Shown piece by piece: positions 1 to 6,107 of a stretch of 10,609 bases of DNA. The stretch covers positions 1,455-12,063 of the forward strand of contig JAJYTV010000025.1 in the NCBI GenBank assembly GCA_021792885.1. The letters run 5' to 3'. The number at the start of each line of letters is the position of its first letter. Within the stretch, counting starts at the first letter, position 1. The notes under the pieces are model-generated. The model saw only the letters and a program-made list of their open reading frames with translations. It was not told where the DNA came from and searched no databases. The stretch is from Bacillota bacterium (GTDB lineage: Bacteria > Bacillota > Sulfobacillia > JAJZYS01 > JAJYTV01). The translations under genes and the position numbers were made by a program.

Positions 1-1
1 C

Positions 2-754
2 TGGCGCATGCGCCTGCCCGCCGAGGGCAGCACTGTGCGGTTCGCGCTCGATGAGGCCTGCAGCCTCGCTGCGCTCGTGGTCGAAGGCCCTGGCGAGCCG
101 GCACACTTCGAACTGCGCGACCTGTCGGGTCGCCTGCGGCTGCGCTCACGGCACGAAGATCCCGCGCTCGCCGGTGTGCGTCGCACGACGCCACAGCGCC
201 TGCGCATTCCGGGCGGCGCCCCTGCCTGGGCCTACCTGCCGCCAGGACGAGTTCGCGCCACGGCCGTACTCCTAGCGAGCGACGCGCCCTGCGGGTTCTG
301 CGCGCAGGCGCAGGCCATCTGCGCGGCCGGGCTCGCCGTCATCGCAGCGCCAGCCGGCGCGCTCCCGGACGCCTACCGCGCGGCGCTCGCCCAGCACCCG
401 GGTCTCGATCCGCAGCGCTTCGGCGTCGTGGCGGAGGGACGGGACGCGTGGTCGGCGCTGCCCCTGCTCTGGGATACCCGCGCCCTCGCGGCAGTCTTCA
501 CGAGCGTGCCAAGCGCGCCCGACAGCGCCGTAAGCGCGAGGACGCATCCGGGCACCGGGCCTGCCGTCCTGCTCCTCGCGGGCGCCGACGCGCCCACAGG
601 CCCGGACGTGCTCCCAGAAGGTCTCGCGCACGCCGCACTCGAACTGCGGGTGTTCCCCGAGGAGCGGGGTCCCGTGCGGGACTGGCGGTCCGCCGCACAG
701 AGCGCGCGGCTCGCGCTCGAACTGGACTGGCTCGTGCGCTATCTCGCGCAGTAG
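2..754 (+). CDS. S9 (prolyl oligopeptidase)-like protein, C-terminal part, probably catalytically inactive
   Basis: The frame is open to the left edge, so the protein may begin outside the window; the first ATG inside is at 8 and numbering here starts there (248 residues). Residues 20-65 read like the last blades of a beta-propeller, and about 62-90 (TPQRLRIPGG, AYLPPG, AVLLASD) like the entry into the alpha/beta-hydrolase domain of S9 peptidases. DPQRFGVVAEGRDAW (135-149) lies where the nucleophile elbow GxSxGG is expected, but the Ser is absent. AGADAP (191-196) matches the turn carrying the acid Asp. FPEERGPV (216-223) replaces the usual PGEGH, so the His is missing too. Only about 45 residues separate elbow and Asp, roughly half the usual distance. 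The family resemblance is what I see; loss of peptidase activity is inference. The stop overlaps the 3' end of the convergent methyltransferase gene by 16 bases. A remote alpha/beta-hydrolase pseudoenzyme of another family is also possible. Confidence 0.6.
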   Translation, partial: WRMRLPAEGSTVRFALDEACSLAALVVEGPGEPAHFELRDLSGRLRLRSRHEDPALAGVRRTTPQRLRIPGGAPAWAYLPPGRVRATAVLLASDAPCGFCAQAQAICAAGLAVIAAPAGALPDAYRAALAQHPGLDPQRFGVVAEGRDAWSALPLLWDTRALAAVFTSVPSAPDSAVSARTHPGTGPAVLLLAGADAPTGPDVLPEGLAHAALELRVFPEERGPVRDWRSAAQSARLALELDWLVRYLAQ

Positions 755-1323
755 ACGCGGTAGCCGTGCTCGATCGCGGCGTCGCGCACCTCGCTGTAGT
801 GCGCCTCCAGCTCGCGCCGCAGGCTCTTCGCGCCCTGGCTCGTACGCACGACGACCCAGAGCGCGCCGCCCGGCCGAAGATGCGCGCGCGCGCCCGCGAG
901 CCAGGGGTAGTAGACCGCCTTGCCGGCACGGATCGGCGGGTTCAGCAGCACGAGATCGAAGTCCTGTGCCGCCACCGGCGCGAGTCCGTCTCCCACGAGC
1001 ACCTTCCCCTGCACCCGGTTGCGCTCGAGGTTGCGCGCGCAGAGTGCAGCAGCCCGCTCGTTGCGCTCGACGCAGACGGCCGTGCACCCGTAGTGCACGC
1101 CGAGCGCCACGGCGACGGCACCCCAGCCGGCGCCGAGATCGAGGACGTGCGCTCCGCGCTCCACCTGTGCCGTCTCGAGCAGGATGCGCGTCCCCTCGTC
1201 GAGGCCCTTGCCGGAGAAGACCGCCCTGTCCGTCGTGCAGCGCAGCGTCTCGCCCAGGACTTGCAGGACGACCTCCTGCTCTTCCGAGGGCGCAGTCGGC
1301 GTGTCTGAAAAGTAATGTTCCAC
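739..1323 (-). CDS. Class I SAM-dependent methyltransferase, RsmC/YbxB-like small-methyltransferase domain
   Basis: This 194-residue protein is a single MTS-type methyltransferase domain, as in Bacillus YbxB and the C-terminal half of E. coli RsmC (16S rRNA guanine N2-methyltransferase). The N-terminus EHYFSDTP is typical of the short Gram-positive form. FSGKGLDEGTRILLE precedes motif I, HVLDLGAGWGAVAVAL (SAM binding, about residues 59-74), and the catalytic NPPI motif is in LLNPPIRAGK (about 125-134). NPP[FYI] is the signature of N-methyltransferases acting on exocyclic amino groups; an rRNA or other RNA target is inferred. The start is GTG, with a G-rich stretch (GGGGGGAA) about 11 bases upstream. 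It lies 136 bases downstream of spoVK in the same direction and could be transcribed with it. Its last codons overlap the convergent gene on the left by 16 bases, leaving no room for a terminator between them. Confidence 0.88.
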   Translation of the reverse strand: MEHYFSDTPTAPSEEQEVVLQVLGETLRCTTDRAVFSGKGLDEGTRILLETAQVERGAHVLDLGAGWGAVAVALGVHYGCTAVCVERNERAAALCARNLERNRVQGKVLVGDGLAPVAAQDFDLVLLNPPIRAGKAVYYPWLAGARAHLRPGGALWVVVRTSQGAKSLRRELEAHYSEVRDAAIEHGYRVYCAR

Positions 1324-1358
1324 CCTGCTTCGTTCCCCCCGCAGGCGTGGGATTCCGC

Positions 1359-1418
1359 GGAGCCGCTCAGGCTCCCTGCCGGGTAGCCTCCGCCGGTCGG
1401 CGCGCGCGCATGCGCGCG
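1359..1418. repeat. Two palindromic elements between spoVK and the methyltransferase gene
   Basis: GGAGCC (1359-1364) and GGCTCC (1370-1375) form a 6-bp stem with a 5-base loop. At 1403-1418 is a perfect 16-base palindrome of alternating C and G around a central CATG. Neither is followed by a T tract on the minus strand, so neither is a convincing intrinsic terminator for spoVK. In DNA this rich in GC, such palindromes can arise by chance. Confidence 0.3.
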
Positions 1419-1459
1419 ATCGGCGAAGGCCGGCCGCCGCGTTGCGCGCGGCGCTGCGT

Positions 1460-2374
1460 TCACGCCTGCGCCTCGAAGTCGCCCCGGGCGGCAGAGGCGG
1501 TCAGGCGCTGCAGATCGGGCAGGTCTTCGCGCAGGATGCGAGAGAGCTCCTGGCGGCTCGCCAGAGCCTTCTGGTCGAGGCGCTTCGCGTGCCGGCGGAT
1601 CGCCGACTCCACGACGTTGCGGGCGAGGCGCGCGTTGCCCTCGCTCGTGCGCCCCTGCGAGAGGAGTCTGCGCAGCCCCTCCGAGAGTTCGCGGCGCGCC
1701 GCCTCATCCATCTGGTAATCGCGCTCGCGCAACAGGCTGTCCGCAATCTCCATCAGTTCCTGCACGCAGTAGTCGGGGAAGTTCAGGATGATCGGCAGTC
1801 GCGAGACGAGGCCCGGGTTGCTGCGCAGGAAGCCGTCCATCTCTTGCGGGTAGCCGGCCAGGATCAGCAGGAGGTCGCGCCGACGGTCCTCGATCTCCTT
1901 CACGAGCGTGTCGATCGCCTCGCGGCCGAAGTCGCGCTCCCCACCCCGCGCCAGGGCGTACGCCTCGTCGATGAACAGGACGCCACCGAGCGCACGCTGC
2001 ACCAGCGCGCGCGTGCGCTGGGCGGTGTGGCCGATATACTCGCCCACGAGGTCCGCGCGCTCCGCCTCCACGAGATGCCCACGGCTCAGCACGCCGGCCT
2101 CGCGCAACACGGCGCCTAGATGGCGCGCGACCGTCGTCTTGCCGGTCCCGGGATTGCCGCAGAACACCATGTGCAGCGTCTGCGGCTGCGTGCGCAGGCC
2201 CATCTCGCCGCGTCGCACGTCGACCCGATGCAGCGACAGGATCTCCTCCACGGTCTCCTTGACCTCGTGCAGCCCTACGAGTCCGCGCAGGGTCTCGATC
2301 GCGCTGGGGGTCGACTGCGGCGGGCTCGGCCGCTGCCCGAGCGGTCGGACGACGGTGATGCTCTGACGGCCCAT
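1460..2374 (-). CDS. spoVK: SpoVK-like AAA+ ATPase (CbxX/CfqX family), stage V sporulation protein K
   Basis: A single AAA+ domain fills most of this 304-residue protein. Counting from the chosen ATG, Walker A GNPGTGKT is at 73-80, the pore-loop region LVGEYIGHT at 109-117, Walker B VLFIDEAYAL at 132-141, the sensor-1 region LAGYPQEM at 172-179 and the arginine-finger segment NPGLVSR at 186-192. The sensor-2 helix (GNARLARNVVE) follows near 246. All key residues for ATP binding and hydrolysis are present. The spacing and the GLHEVK and HMVFCGNPGTGKTT stretches match SpoVK, an ATPase needed late in Bacillus sporulation; the CbxX/CfqX family also includes Rubisco-activase-like members, but no Rubisco gene is nearby. 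I chose the ATG at 2374 rather than a GTG three codons upstream, because GGAGGTGA ends 5 bases before that ATG and overlaps the GTG. It is divergent from the MFS gene and upstream of the methyltransferase gene. In many Bacillota spoVK lies near miaA and hfq; here it is 6.8 kb away. Confidence 0.9.
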   Translation of the reverse strand: MGRQSITVVRPLGQRPSPPQSTPSAIETLRGLVGLHEVKETVEEILSLHRVDVRRGEMGLRTQPQTLHMVFCGNPGTGKTTVARHLGAVLREAGVLSRGHLVEAERADLVGEYIGHTAQRTRALVQRALGGVLFIDEAYALARGGERDFGREAIDTLVKEIEDRRRDLLLILAGYPQEMDGFLRSNPGLVSRLPIILNFPDYCVQELMEIADSLLRERDYQMDEAARRELSEGLRRLLSQGRTSEGNARLARNVVESAIRRHAKRLDQKALASRQELSRILREDLPDLQRLTASAARGDFEAQA

Positions 2375-2379
2375 CGCGC

Positions 2380-2387
2380 TCACCTCC
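2380..2387 (-). promoter_or_regulatory. Ribosome binding site of spoVK
   Basis: On the minus strand this reads GGAGGTGA, a near-perfect anti-16S match, 5 bases before the ATG at 2372-2374. The GTG of a three-codon-longer reading frame lies inside it, which decides the start. Confidence 0.8.
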
Positions 2388-2443
2388 GCTGCCCTACGCG
2401 ACTTCGCCCCGCCCAGTCGACTCTCCTAGCCCGTCCGCAGGCA

Positions 2444-2458
2444 GGAGAACACGTCTCC
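2444..2458. promoter_or_regulatory. Short inverted repeat in the divergent spoVK/MFS intergenic region
   Basis: GGAGA-ACACG-TCTCC lies in the 115-base gap between two divergent genes and is a possible operator. I could not find convincing -35/-10 boxes for either direction in this gap. Five-base arms are weak evidence. Confidence 0.2.
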
Positions 2459-2477
2459 CGAACGGAAAGGCATTTTC

Positions 2478-2483
2478 GGTGAG
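2478..2483 (+). promoter_or_regulatory. Ribosome binding site of the MFS gene, supporting a TTG start
   Basis: GGTGAG is followed by six bases (AAAAAC) and then TTG at 2490. The next in-frame ATG, at 2505, has no comparable site at proper distance, so TTG is preferred. Confidence 0.6.
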
Positions 2484-2489
2484 AAAAAC

Positions 2490-3677
2490 TTGGCACTGCG
2501 CCGCATGCGTGACCTCGGGATCCCGTTTCTCCTCTTCGCAACGGTGGCGCAGGTCGGCGCGTCCACGATCCAACAGGGCATCGCAGTCCTGAGCTTCGCC
2601 TTCCGTTCCTACCTCGGCCTCAGCCTGCCCCAGTCGGGCGGCCTCGTGAGCGCCACGTCACTTGGTGTCGTGATCGCCATGCTGGCCGGCGGCCGGGCGA
2701 TCGACCGCTACGGCCCCCGTCCCGTGCTGATCCTGACCGCCTGCCTCGCCCCTCTGGCGGCGCTGGTGCTCACCTTCTCGCACGGATACCTCATGGTGCT
2801 CTTCGCACTCACGCTCGTCGGGTTGACGCTTGGCGCCGTCCCGATCGGCGGCGCGCGGGCCATCTTCTTCCGCTTCACCGGCCCGCGCCGCGGCACGGCG
2901 ATGGGCATTCGACAGACCGGCGTCCCGATCGGCGCGGCGCTCGCCGCCGCCCTGCTGCCCGCGTTCGCCGTTGCCCACGGCCCGTTCACCCCGTGGCTGT
3001 TTCTCTCCCTCGTCGCGGCCGTCTTCGGCCTCTCTTTCGCGCTGCAGGTGCCGAAGCTGCCGCCGCAGACCGCCGCCCCGCTCTCGCCGCTCGGCCGCGA
3101 CCTCCTCCGGCTGGTCATCCCATCGCTCTTGGCGTTCTGCCTCGCAGCCGGGCAGTATGGCCTGCTGACATACACCGTCGAGGCGGAGGCGAGAACCGTC
3201 GGACTCGTGGGCGCGGGAGCGCTGCTCGCGGCCGCGCAGGTCGGCGGCGTCGTCGGCCGCGTGGCCTTCGGCGCCGTAAGCGACCGCTTCGGCAACCGGC
3301 CAGTCGTGATCGCGCTCTCGGCGATCGTCGGCGCCGCAGGGCTCCTGCTCGCAGCGCGGCTGGGTCCGAGCGTTCCCTACGTGCTGCGCCTCGCGCTATA
3401 CTTCGTGACCGGTATGGGCGCGATCGGCTGGAACGCCCTGCTGCTCACCTGGGCGGGAGAGCGGGTGGCGCCGGACCACGCCGCGCGCGCCCTCGGGCTG
3501 ATCGGCGCCTCGGTCTTCGCAGGATCGATCGCCTTCCCGCCGCTGATCGGAGAAGTGGCGCGCCTCGGCGGCTTCGCCGTCGCCTGGGAGAGCCTCGCCG
3601 GGATGATCGCCCTGGCCGCGGCGGCCGCCCTGCTCGCAGCGCGCAAGGCAGGAACCGAGCCCGCTCTGGGGAAGTGA
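2490..3677 (+). CDS. Major facilitator superfamily transporter (12 TM)
   Basis: This 395-residue protein is strongly hydrophobic and fits 12 membrane helices in two related halves. The loop between helices 2 and 3 carries the MFS motif A form GGRAIDRYGPRPVL (67-80), and its counterpart in the second half is GAVSDRFGNRPVV (261-273). RGTAMGIRQTGVPIG (134-148) is the arginine-rich and glycine-rich stretch seen around helices 4-5 in MFS carriers of the CynX/oxalate-formate-like type. A proline-rich hydrophilic loop at about 187-200 divides the halves. The substrate cannot be read from sequence. The dipeptidase gene starts 34 bases downstream with no terminator between, so the two are very likely one transcript; that suggests a link to peptide or amino acid use, but efflux of an unrelated compound is equally possible. 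Start is TTG, supported by GGTGAG six bases upstream. Confidence 0.88.
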   Translation: MALRRMRDLGIPFLLFATVAQVGASTIQQGIAVLSFAFRSYLGLSLPQSGGLVSATSLGVVIAMLAGGRAIDRYGPRPVLILTACLAPLAALVLTFSHGYLMVLFALTLVGLTLGAVPIGGARAIFFRFTGPRRGTAMGIRQTGVPIGAALAAALLPAFAVAHGPFTPWLFLSLVAAVFGLSFALQVPKLPPQTAAPLSPLGRDLLRLVIPSLLAFCLAAGQYGLLTYTVEAEARTVGLVGAGALLAAAQVGGVVGRVAFGAVSDRFGNRPVVIALSAIVGAAGLLLAARLGPSVPYVLRLALYFVTGMGAIGWNALLLTWAGERVAPDHAARALGLIGASVFAGSIAFPPLIGEVARLGGFAVAWESLAGMIALAAAAALLAARKAGTEPALGK

Positions 3678-3699
3678 TGCGTGGTTTCCACGGAGAGAA

Positions 3700-3705
3700 G
3701 AGGTG
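3700..3705 (+). promoter_or_regulatory. Ribosome binding site of the dipeptidase gene
   Basis: GAGGTG ends six bases before the ATG at 3712. It overlaps a GTG (3703) that is in frame three codons earlier and has its own weaker upstream site (GGAG at 3692-3695). Confidence 0.6.
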
Positions 3706-3711
3706 CGCAGC

Positions 3712-5052
3712 ATGGACTGGCAGATCTCGTCCGACGACATCGTACGGGTGGCCCGCTCCCTGATCCGCGTCCGTTCGATCCGTGAAGCACCGCAGCCCGG
3801 CGCGCCCTTCGGCATGGGCGTGCGCCACGCGTTCGACGCCTTCCGCGGCGAGGCCGAGCGACTCGGACTCAGGACCGTGCGCGATTACGACGGCTACGCC
3901 ATCGAGGTCGAGATCGGGCAAGGCGAGGAGATCGTCGGCGTCCTGGTGCATCTCGACACCGTCGCGGAGGGCGACGGCTGGACGGTCTCGCCGCTCGGCG
4001 GCGTCGTCGAGCACGGTCGGCTCTTCGGCCGCGGCGCCCTGGACGACAAGGGGCCGGCGGCCGCAGCGCTGTGCGCACTCGCCGCCGTCGCGCAGCATGG
4101 CCCACCGCTCGGGCGCCGCGTGCGCCTGATCGCCGGCGGCGACGAAGAGAGCTACTGGAGTTGCATGGAACATTATCTGCAGGTCGCCGAGCGTCCGACG
4201 CTCGGCTTCACCCCCGACTCCGACTTCCCCCTCGTCCACGGCGAGAAGGGCGGCCTCACCCTGCGCCTCGAACGCGATCCGCGCGTACCGCAGCGCTACC
4301 TCCTCGAGGCGGGGCTGCAGCCGAACGTCGTCCCGGACCGCGCGCGCCTCGAACTCGCGCAGCCCGTTCCGATGGCCCTCATCGCCGAGCGGGCGCTCGA
4401 GATGGGCATCCAGCTCGTGCCGGACGACGCGGACCCACGTCGCCGCTACGAGGTGCTCGGAGAGGGCGCCCACGCGTCCGTGCCGCAGCGTGGCACGAAC
4501 GCCGTGCGCGAGGCCGTGCGCCTATTCCACGACCAGATCGCGGACCCACTCCTCGACCTGCTCGCCGAAGACACGGACGGTACGGCGCTTGGCATCGCCC
4601 ACGAGGAGCCGGACCTCGGCCGCCTCACCGTGAACCTGGGCGTCGTCCGCCACGATGCCACGGGCACCCGGATCTGGCTCGATGTGCGCTTCCCCCGCGG
4701 CGTCGACGGGATGGAGATCGCATCGCGGGTGCAGGAGCGCCTGCGCCCGCTCGGCGTACGGGTCGTGACGGAGTTTCACGCGCCAGTGCACTGGGTTTCT
4801 CCCGAGGATCCCCTCGTGCAGCGCCTGCTCGCCGTCTACCGGCGGCACACGGGCGACATGACGCCGCCCCTCACCATGGGCGGTCTCACGTACGCCCGCA
4901 CCCTCGGACACGCGGTGGCCTTCGGCCCTGCGCTGCCTGGGCGCCCCGACGTGGCGCACCAGGCGGACGAGCACGTGTTCGTCGAAGACCTGCTGCGCGC
5001 CGCGCGCATCTACGCGGATGCGATCGTCGAACTCGCAGCGCAGGCGGAGTAG
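3712..5052 (+). CDS. pepV: M20-family dipeptidase, PepV type
   Basis: This 446-residue protein is the length expected for PepV, a cytosolic metallopeptidase with two zinc ions that cleaves dipeptides with broad specificity. All expected ligands are visible, numbered from the ATG at 3712: H80 and D82 in VHLDTVAEGDGW, D111 in GRGALDDKGP, the catalytic/ligand pair E145-E146 in GGDEES, D169 in TPDSDFP, H254 in the lid domain (GEGAHASVPQRGTNA), and H416 in DVAHQADEHV. GEKGG after the D169 motif and the C-terminal IYADAI are also typical. The order catalytic domain, inserted lid (about 185-355), catalytic domain is conserved. The N-terminus MDWQ resembles other PepV starts and has the better ribosome binding site; the alternative GTG at 3703 would add three residues. 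It is the second gene of a unit with the MFS transporter and is followed directly by a strong hairpin. PepV versus a close relative such as a Sapep-type peptidase cannot be separated by eye. Confidence 0.9.
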   Translation: MDWQISSDDIVRVARSLIRVRSIREAPQPGAPFGMGVRHAFDAFRGEAERLGLRTVRDYDGYAIEVEIGQGEEIVGVLVHLDTVAEGDGWTVSPLGGVVEHGRLFGRGALDDKGPAAAALCALAAVAQHGPPLGRRVRLIAGGDEESYWSCMEHYLQVAERPTLGFTPDSDFPLVHGEKGGLTLRLERDPRVPQRYLLEAGLQPNVVPDRARLELAQPVPMALIAERALEMGIQLVPDDADPRRRYEVLGEGAHASVPQRGTNAVREAVRLFHDQIADPLLDLLAEDTDGTALGIAHEEPDLGRLTVNLGVVRHDATGTRIWLDVRFPRGVDGMEIASRVQERLRPLGVRVVTEFHAPVHWVSPEDPLVQRLLAVYRRHTGDMTPPLTMGGLTYARTLGHAVAFGPALPGRPDVAHQADEHVFVEDLLRAARIYADAIVELAAQAE

Positions 5053-5065
5053 CGCAAGCACTGAA

Positions 5066-5099
5066 GAAGGGCCGGCCTCCTCGCGGAGGTCGGCCCTTC
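5066..5099. terminator. Strong hairpin, likely bidirectional terminator between pepV and the APC remnant
   Basis: A 15-bp stem (5066-5080 with 5085-5099, one G-U wobble) closes a TCGC loop. It begins 13 bases after the pepV stop and ends 16 bases before the stop codon of the convergent APC remnant, so it can serve both. The T tract is weak on the plus strand (CTTCCC) and somewhat better on the minus strand (CTTCTTC). Confidence 0.75.
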
Positions 5100-5115
5100 C
5101 CATGCCTAGGGAGGA

Positions 5116-5601
5116 TCAGTCGGCCGAAGCGGTCTTGCCTGCGGCGGCGAACTCCCTCAGCTTGTCTTCGGACTCGATGGTCGGGATGCCGCTCGCCACG
5201 CCCCAGTAGTAGAAGGCGAGCGCGACGATCGCTACGACCAGCACGTCCCACGGGTAGGGGATCAGCTGGTGCGGCGCGCCGAAATTCGACGAGCCGATGT
5301 AGGTCAGGATCAGCATCGCGACGATGTAGACAACGGGCCAGATGCCCGCCTTGACGTACTTCCACGAGTAGAGGGACGTGTCGTCCGCGAAGGTCGACAC
5401 GCCGTACGCGTAGAGGGCGACGCCGACGAGGGTCCGCGACGCGACCACGAACGCGGCCGGGCCGTAGAAGCCGCGCCCCTTCCGGCGGAAGGGGCGCGGG
5501 ATATCGGACTCTCCGAACCCGGCTCGGCATCTCTCAGTCAATTCCACCGTCACTTTCCGGGACAGCTCAAAGGAAATCCGGCGACGTGCGAGAATACACA
5601 T
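5116..5601 (-). pseudogene. C-terminal remnant of an APC-family amino acid transporter
   Basis: From about 5530 down to the stop at 5116 the minus strand encodes the last ~135 residues of a transporter related to the complete one at 6108-7706. SDIPRPFRRKG aligns with ASNLPRPIKIGG (residues 396-407 of the full protein), GIWPVVYIVAM with GIWLVGYLIAM (462-472), PWD with PWD (492-494) and FYYWG with FYYWG (505-509). Over the last two membrane segments I count about 24 identities in 54 positions by eye with one gap, so this is a diverged paralogue and not a recent copy. Three hydrophobic segments remain (about 47-71, 86-106 and 116-138, counted from the ATG at 5599-5601). The first ~390 residues of the family, with the substrate site, are absent, and sequence upstream of 5530 does not match. 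An ATG at 5601 with GGAAG six bases ahead could start a 161-residue, three-helix product, so expression as a small membrane protein is not excluded. Confidence 0.75.
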
Positions 5602-5951
5602 GCTCAACTTCCGTGCGGGATGGTCATCTGACCGATGTCGACCTCGCCGGATGGGAAGGAAGTGGTGCATGCGGCCCCAGTGCGTTGATCCTTGGGCAAA
5701 GGGTTGTGCGCTTCCGACGCTTCGGTGAGTGACCTTGCCCTTCCCGATGTTCTCGGATCCGCCTCCGCAATTCGCTCTGCGCTGCTCGTCGGGGAAGTTG
5801 CCGTTCCGAGGTTCGTGGGATGCGCGATGCGGATCGGCCGTTGGGCCGAAGCCGCGCTCATCCCCTTGGGTGTTCTGGTGCTCCTGCATCATCGGTCCTA
5901 CTTCATGAGTGAGTGCATCCTCCACGCCGGCGGTTCGCGGGCGAAGCGATT
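5602..5951. other. Intergenic stretch without a convincing gene
   Basis: These 350 bases lie between the APC remnant and the leader of the complete APC gene. Several open frames cross the stretch on both strands, including a 92-codon plus frame starting with TTG at 5692, but none has a ribosome binding site or recognisable protein features. I see no clear promoter. If the remnant arose by deletion, its lost 5' part was probably here or next to here. By eye the base composition is less GC-biased than in the flanking genes. Confidence 0.5.
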
Positions 5952-6088
5952 CTATGAGTCCCTTTCGTAGGGCACTGGCAAGTGCGGAGGCGGCAGGAAG
6001 TCCGCTCCCGCAGGTGAGGCGCGATGGAGTCGGGGGCCACGGTACGCGCCGGGCAACCCGCCATACGTCCGCTGCAGGGGGGCGGGTT
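5952..6088 (+). promoter_or_regulatory. Candidate structured 5' leader RNA of the APC transporter gene
   Basis: Successive inverted repeats fill the 140 bases before the ribosome binding site: CTATGA/TCGTAG (5952-5957 with 5965-5970, one G-U); GCACT/AGTGC around a GGCA loop (5972-5976 with 5981-5985); an 11-position stem with one mismatch and one wobble (5983-5993 with 6002-6012); GGCGCG/CGCGCC (6018-6023 with 6045-6050); and AACCCGCC/GGCGGGTT (6055-6062 with 6081-6088). The last stem competes with a small CGGG-CAA-CCCG hairpin (6050-6060), as in attenuators, and ends 3 bases before the AAAGGAGGA site. I could not match it to a known riboswitch class. GC-rich DNA yields many stems by chance, so the RNA-regulator reading is inference. 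Confidence 0.35.
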
Positions 6089-6091
6089 CGC

Positions 6092-6100
6092 AAAGGAGGA
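6092..6100 (+). promoter_or_regulatory. Ribosome binding site of the APC transporter gene
   Basis: AAAGGAGGA lies seven bases before a GTG start at 6108. It is the strongest translation signal on the plus strand and fixes the start, since no other in-frame start codon lies at a suitable distance. Confidence 0.8.
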
Positions 6101-6107
6101 AAGATAG

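Noticed and set aside
448..1308. Plus-strand open frame of 286 codons
   Set aside because: It overlaps the S9-like gene out of frame and runs antisense to the methyltransferase; composition is that of a shadow frame.
1403..1418. GC palindrome as a replication or integration site
   Set aside because: It is simple alternating CG around CATG, single copy, with no neighbouring integrase, iterons or DnaA boxes.
3445..4473. Minus-strand open frame of 342 codons
   Set aside because: It runs opposite to the MFS and pepV genes, whose motifs are unambiguous, and shows no family features of its own.
4071..5354. Plus-strand open frame of 427 codons
   Set aside because: It lies out of frame inside pepV, is extremely rich in Arg, Ala and Pro, and reads through the terminator and the APC remnant.
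5692..5970. Plus-strand frame of 92 codons before the APC gene
   Set aside because: The start is TTG without a ribosome binding site, and the frame enters the stem-loop region. No recognisable protein feature apart from one short hydrophobic stretch.
6018..6105. SAM-type riboswitch suggested by CGGGCAACC followed by a pairing arm and GATAGG
   Set aside because: The rest of the SAM-I/SAM-IV core (GAGGGA, GATGAAACC, GGTGC block and closing P1 stem) is absent. A T-box was also considered, but the conserved GGTGGNACCGCG is not there.
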